Both the position numbers and the translations under genes were made by a program. A model generated the notes under the pieces. That model ran no database searches and had not been told where the DNA came from. It saw only the letters and a list, made by a program, of their open reading frames with translations. A stretch of DNA of 58,000 bases, from positions 81,666,278-81,724,277 of the forward strand of contig CM043967.1 in the NCBI GenBank assembly GCA_014529385.2. The letters run 5' to 3'. The stretch comes from Adiantum capillus-veneris (Eukaryota > Streptophyta > Polypodiopsida > Polypodiales > Pteridaceae). Positions within the stretch are counted from its first letter, which is position 1; the number at the start of each line of letters is the position of its first letter. Shown here one piece after another: positions 54,199-58,000 of this stretch.

Positions 54199-54892
54199 GG
54201 TAACGATCACGCGCCGATTCAATTCATGGTGACACAACAGTATGTGTATGCGATTCGCATGTAAGATTCAAAATTGCTACAAATTTTATTTTTGAGTGTT
54301 GATTCTTGTTAACTGTGGTTGTTTTGTGTTAAGAAGAATATGATTAGTGTTTTATGTGGCGTTTATTTCTAATCAATCTAATCATTGATTATGTTTTCTT
54401 GTTGATGACACCCTGAACTTCATCTCAATTTTTCTTGCTGTTCTGCTCAAACTTTTCATCCAAAACTTGTTCGTCTCCTCGAGCTCTTCGATTTGAGTTC
54501 TAGGTTTGCGTCGATCGAAGTTCGCAGCAGAAAGTTATGTTGTTTTTACTGCAATTGAGCTTGACGGAGCTTTCTTCGTCCTACTTCTTTGTGAAGCGTC
54601 CGCGATCATTTTTCTTATTTTGGCGTTAACCTTTTCGAGAAGATTTAGCTTTTTTCTATTCGTATTGTGGCCCTCAATCTTGCGTCTCACACCACTCTAT
54701 TTTGAGGACTCGTTTATTATTAACGTCTCCTTTACCCTGTCTTTTTTGGGTGACGTCTCTCACATCTTTGGACGTTCCTTGAGCATCCTTCTTACGTTTA
54801 TCGTTTATCTCTCTCATTCTCAATTGCGTCCTTCACCATATATGGTGTGAAGATTCTGCGATCTTATCTTATACGTCTTCTCGCAACAAGAT
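54199..54892 (+). other. Copia-D leader
   Basis: No gag motif is present. A 114-codon frame (54506-54850) opens only with TTG and is hydrophobic without motifs, so it is not called. The gag ATG follows at 54893. Confidence 0.75.
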
Positions 54893-57800
54893 ATGGCTAT
54901 GAATATTCTCGTCAACGGCTTTCCTTCTGGCCAGCATTCTGTTCCTCCTTTCCAAGGTCAAGGATTTCCAGGCTGGAAAGCAAAGCTGTTCTTAATTCTT
55001 GAAGGCGATGAACTCTCCGAAGTTGTTCTTGGAAATCATGTTTGTCCGTCTCAGCCTGTTGATACGGATAATGATAACGTGCTTATCACTAAAGGACCTA
55101 TATTTGAAGATTGGAATGTTGCCTATACGGATTGGCAACAACGTGATAAAGCAGCTCGTCTGTATATTCTTTCTGCTCTTACTGATTTCCTTTTGCTTGA
55201 TATGTATGAACTGCCTACTTCCCACGACGTATGGAAGTACCTTATTGCAAACCTTCAGAAGAAATCTGTTACAGAAATACTTTATTTGAGAGGGTTGCTT
55301 AACAAGTTACAATATGAAGTTGGTACTGCCATGACGGGACATATTGAATCTTTCAAATGTATTATTAATCAACTTGCTGCTGCCGGTGATCCTGTTCCAC
55401 AAAAGCAACTAATTACACTTCTCCTTGATACGGTGAAGGACTCTTCTTATGATAACATTGTTACTATTCTCTCTAATAAAGATGGTCTTGATTTCGACCA
55501 AGCCTGCATGTCTTTAATTGAATACTCTCAACGTCAAGAACGTCGGAATGCTAGTCACGATACAACTATGATTTCACAAGAGGAGACTGAGTCACAACAG
55601 ATGGAACGTTCTTTTTATGCTCGAAGGCGTCCATTTCAACGAGGAAACCGCAGAGGTTGCCGTCGCGGTAATATTTTCTCTCGTCTCAAATTTCCTAATA
55701 AGCAATGTTCTGACTGCAATAGAAATGGCCATACTGAAGATGATTGTTGGGCACGTCAATATGATGAAGAACACAATATTACCACAAAACAACCACGTTT
55801 ATCTAGAGACTCTTCTTCTTCTTCTTGTGAATATTGTGGACGATCTGATCATTCCACTCATATGTGCTATAAGCGTCGATTCGACACAGATCGGAATAGA
55901 GCATATGCTACTGAACATCGAAACAACATTGTACCAGAAACAAGCTGCGTCCTATGTTCAGTTGCTCCAGAAATAATACTTCATGTACGTAATGGATCAC
56001 TTTTTATTGTCGATTCTGGTGCTACAGGAAATATGACATATCAGTCTAAGTGGCTCCATAACTATCATCCACTGCCAGTTCAACGTGTTGTTTATCTTGC
56101 TGATGATACTACTTGTCAAGTAAAGGGTATTGGAGACTTATATCTTAGTACCTTATCTTCTTCCACTCGAATTTTGCGAGGAGTATTACATGTACCAGAT
56201 CTTCAACGTAATCTTCTTTCAGTTGCTAGACTTGTTGATCTTGGTATGTTTGTTGGATTTGATCATACCAAATGCCGAATTGACAAAGATGTACAGACTG
56301 TAACCACTGCTCCTCGAAATGGTAATTTGTTTGAACTCTCTCTCAATGATGTTGTAGCAAATATTGTCACTACTCCAGGTGATAATGATTGCAAAGTATG
56401 GCATCACCGTTTTGTTCATGCTGATTTCTCAAAACCCCTTGATCTTCAACGTCGTGATCTTGTTCATGGCATGGATCTTAAAGCCCATCCCCATATGGGA
56501 ATTTGTGAATTTTGTGCTCTTGCGAAACACAATCGTAAACCCTTTCCTCTTTCAATTACAACTCATTCTCATGACATATTGGATCTTGTTCATATTGATA
56601 TATGTGGACCTCTACCTTCTTCGAGATCACAATATCGCTACTTCATTACTTTCATTGATGATTTCTCAAGGTATACAACTGTATTTCTACTTAGACAAAA
56701 ATCTGAAGTCTTATCTATTTTCAAACAATTCCACAAGGCTGCGGAACTTCAAACTCGTCGTTGCCTTAAGAAGATTCGTAGTGAAAATGGAGGCGAATAT
56801 GTTTCTCGAGAGTTTGTGAGTTACTGTGCTGATAGTGGAATTCATCATGAACACACTATTCCATATTCCCCTCAACAGAACGGTGTTGCTGAACGAAAGA
56901 ATCTCACTATTCTCAATGCTGTAAGATCTATGCTGATTCATTCTGGCTTATCTCGTGTTTTCTGGGCTGAAGCTACTTTGACAACAACATTTATTCAGAA
57001 TCATCTTCCTACTACTGCACCCTCTGGTAAGATACCCATCACAGCATGGACAGGTGACATTCCTTCTATATCTCATTTTCGAACCTTTGGATGTATTGCT
57101 TATATTCATGTTCCCAAAGAAACACGAAAAAAGCTTGATGCTCCTGGTCGTAAAGTTATTTTTATTGGATATTCTGACACTTTCAAAGGCTACAAATTCT
57201 ATAACCCTTCCTCCAAGAAAGTAATTGTGAATTGTGATGCTACTTTTAACGAACAGCTTATGGGAGGCTCATGGTCCATGGATGATTCTGATGATACTAA
57301 ATCATTTCTTCAGGCTTTTCCATTTCTTTTAGAAGATGAAACTATTCCTATAGAGCAACTTTCCTCTTCACAACCATCCATTCCAAATGTTGCCAATGAT
57401 GATATTGATATTTTTGTTGATCTGCCTATTGATTTTGAACATGGCTCATGTCATGTTTATGATGACGATATTGCTGATAATGCTTTTTCTACTTCTGAAG
57501 ATCCCGTTACTTATGATGAAGCTATCTCTTCACCACAAAAGGATCAATGGCAAGAGGCTATGGAAGCAGAGTACGATTCTCTTATCTCTAAAGGTACATG
57601 GATATTAACTGAATTACCTCCTGGTCGTACAACTATTAAATGTAAGTGGATATATAAGACAAAAGTAAAAGCAGATGGATCTTTTGACAAGTTCAAGGTG
57701 TGTTTAGTTGCAAAAGGTTACTCCCAAGTAGCTGGTAGTGATTATCAAGAGATTTTTTCACCAGTTGTTCGCATTACAAGTGTTCGAGTTTTATTGGCAT

Positions 57801-58000
57801 TTGCTGTTCAATTTGATTTAGAAGCTCATCAAATGGATGTGCGAATTGCTTTTCTTAATGGTGACTTGGAAGAGGAAATTTATATGGAACAACCAGAAGG
57901 GTTTGTTATTCCAGGTAAAGAAGACCTTGTTGCTCAACTCCATAAGGCACTATATGGTCTCAAAAAAGCTTCGCGAGCCTGGTATACAAAATTTGATCTT
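54893..58000 (+). CDS. Copia-D gag-pol polyprotein, 5' 1,036 codons, no stop
   Basis: One frame runs from ATG (54893) to the window edge. Gag spans about residues 1-360 and has two CCHC knuckles: CSDCNRNGHTEDDC at 272 and CEYCGRSDHSTHMC at 312. Protease has VDSGATG with the catalytic Asp at about 374. Integrase has the zinc-finger His at about 504 and CEFC at 538, the first catalytic Asp in HIDICGPLP (569), and the Glu in NGVAERKN (667). The second catalytic position (631), normally Asp in S/T-DNG, is Glu here (SENGGEY). Reverse transcriptase starts near 900 (CKWIYKTK, LVAKGYSQV, MDVRIAFLNGDLEE); CLVAKG has Cys where Arg is usual. The YVDD box lies beyond the window. No stop in 1,036 codons means little decay, but the integrase change probably disables it. 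Confidence 0.95.
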   Translation, partial: MAMNILVNGFPSGQHSVPPFQGQGFPGWKAKLFLILEGDELSEVVLGNHVCPSQPVDTDNDNVLITKGPIFEDWNVAYTDWQQRDKAARLYILSALTDFLLLDMYELPTSHDVWKYLIANLQKKSVTEILYLRGLLNKLQYEVGTAMTGHIESFKCIINQLAAAGDPVPQKQLITLLLDTVKDSSYDNIVTILSNKDGLDFDQACMSLIEYSQRQERRNASHDTTMISQEETESQQMERSFYARRRPFQRGNRRGCRRGNIFSRLKFPNKQCSDCNRNGHTEDDCWARQYDEEHNITTKQPRLSRDSSSSSCEYCGRSDHSTHMCYKRRFDTDRNRAYATEHRNNIVPETSCVLCSVAPEIILHVRNGSLFIVDSGATGNMTYQSKWLHNYHPLPVQRVVYLADDTTCQVKGIGDLYLSTLSSSTRILRGVLHVPDLQRNLLSVARLVDLGMFVGFDHTKCRIDKDVQTVTTAPRNGNLFELSLNDVVANIVTTPGDNDCKVWHHRFVHADFSKPLDLQRRDLVHGMDLKAHPHMGICEFCALAKHNRKPFPLSITTHSHDILDLVHIDICGPLPSSRSQYRYFITFIDDFSRYTTVFLLRQKSEVLSIFKQFHKAAELQTRRCLKKIRSENGGEYVSREFVSYCADSGIHHEHTIPYSPQQNGVAERKNLTILNAVRSMLIHSGLSRVFWAEATLTTTFIQNHLPTTAPSGKIPITAWTGDIPSISHFRTFGCIAYIHVPKETRKKLDAPGRKVIFIGYSDTFKGYKFYNPSSKKVIVNCDATFNEQLMGGSWSMDDSDDTKSFLQAFPFLLEDETIPIEQLSSSQPSIPNVANDDIDIFVDLPIDFEHGSCHVYDDDIADNAFSTSEDPVTYDEAISSPQKDQWQEAMEAEYDSLISKGTWILTELPPGRTTIKCKWIYKTKVKADGSFDKFKVCLVAKGYSQVAGSDYQEIFSPVVRITSVRVLLAFAVQFDLEAHQMDVRIAFLNGDLEEEIYMEQPEGFVIPGKEDLVAQLHKALYGLKKASRAWYTKFDL

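Larger units (their letters stand above)
54010..58000 (+). mobile_element. Copia-D, Ty1/copia retrotransposon, 5' part
   Basis: A short LTR (TGTTGGATC...TCTCAACA), an initiator tRNA-Met primer binding site, a leader of 0.7 kb and one long gag-pol frame in copia order (gag, protease, integrase, reverse transcriptase) identify the class. It inserted into the Retro-C LTR; the preceding bases CTTTC (54005-54009) would be its left duplication. The 3' LTR lies outside the window. The open frame suggests a young insertion. Confidence 0.96.

Noticed and set aside
54506-54850. 114-codon frame in the Copia-D leader
   Set aside because: It opens only with TTG, is hydrophobic without motifs, and precedes the clear gag start.

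Overview
This window looks like nuclear DNA from a seed plant, taken from a stretch made almost entirely of nested transposable elements. The evidence is CACTA (En/Spm-type) elements with plant TNP2-type transposases, a chromodomain Gypsy element primed by initiator tRNA-Met, Tat-type Gypsy elements with a second RNase H, a Ty1/copia element, and captured fragments of what looks like a plant heavy-metal-associated isoprenylated protein (HIPP). I see no intact cellular gene, no rRNA or tRNA gene and no CRISPR array. The species cannot be named from the sequence.

Layout. (1) 232-18495: CACTA-1, flanked by the 3-bp duplication AAA. It holds a broken TNP2-type transposase (2670-8820) and a broken accessory gene (10379-17883). 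Three later insertions interrupt it: a small non-coding LTR element (4987-7398, duplication ACATT), a 1.3-kb TIR element (9030-10351, duplication TTAA) and LTR retrotransposon A1 (10743-16938, minus strand, duplication ACAC). (2) 18499-20427: non-coding sequence with a tandem repeat and a 154-bp foldback. (3) 20433-44806: Gypsy-B, a minus-strand chromovirus with 5-bp duplication CCTTT. It is split by A2 (23998-29880, duplication GTGG) and by a compound CACTA element (29977-42642, duplication CTT) that has two 5' ends and one 3' end. (4) 44812-47129: unassigned DNA. (5) about 47130-54009: Retro-C, a minus-strand Tat-type Gypsy that has lost its 5' half. (6) 54010-58000: the 5' part of a Ty1/copia element inserted into Retro-C's LTR. 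Its gag-pol frame is open for 1,036 codons to the window edge.

The most unusual objects are these. A1 has a gag that reads in one frame into a 486-codon open frame ending in a membrane segment, sitting where pol should be. The same A1 has a primer binding site that extends into a roughly 50-nt copy of a tRNA 3' half. The CACTA-2/3 elements carry an HMA-to-CaaX gene fragment, apparently inside the 5' leader intron of the transposase gene.

Working together. TNP2-type protein is the CACTA transposase and the accessory protein presumably binds the GCGACGC-rich subterminal repeats, but all three copies carry stops, frameshifts or deletions. A1 lacks pol and shares LTRs with A2, which has pol but no gag. 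They look like members of one family that could only move with products supplied in trans.
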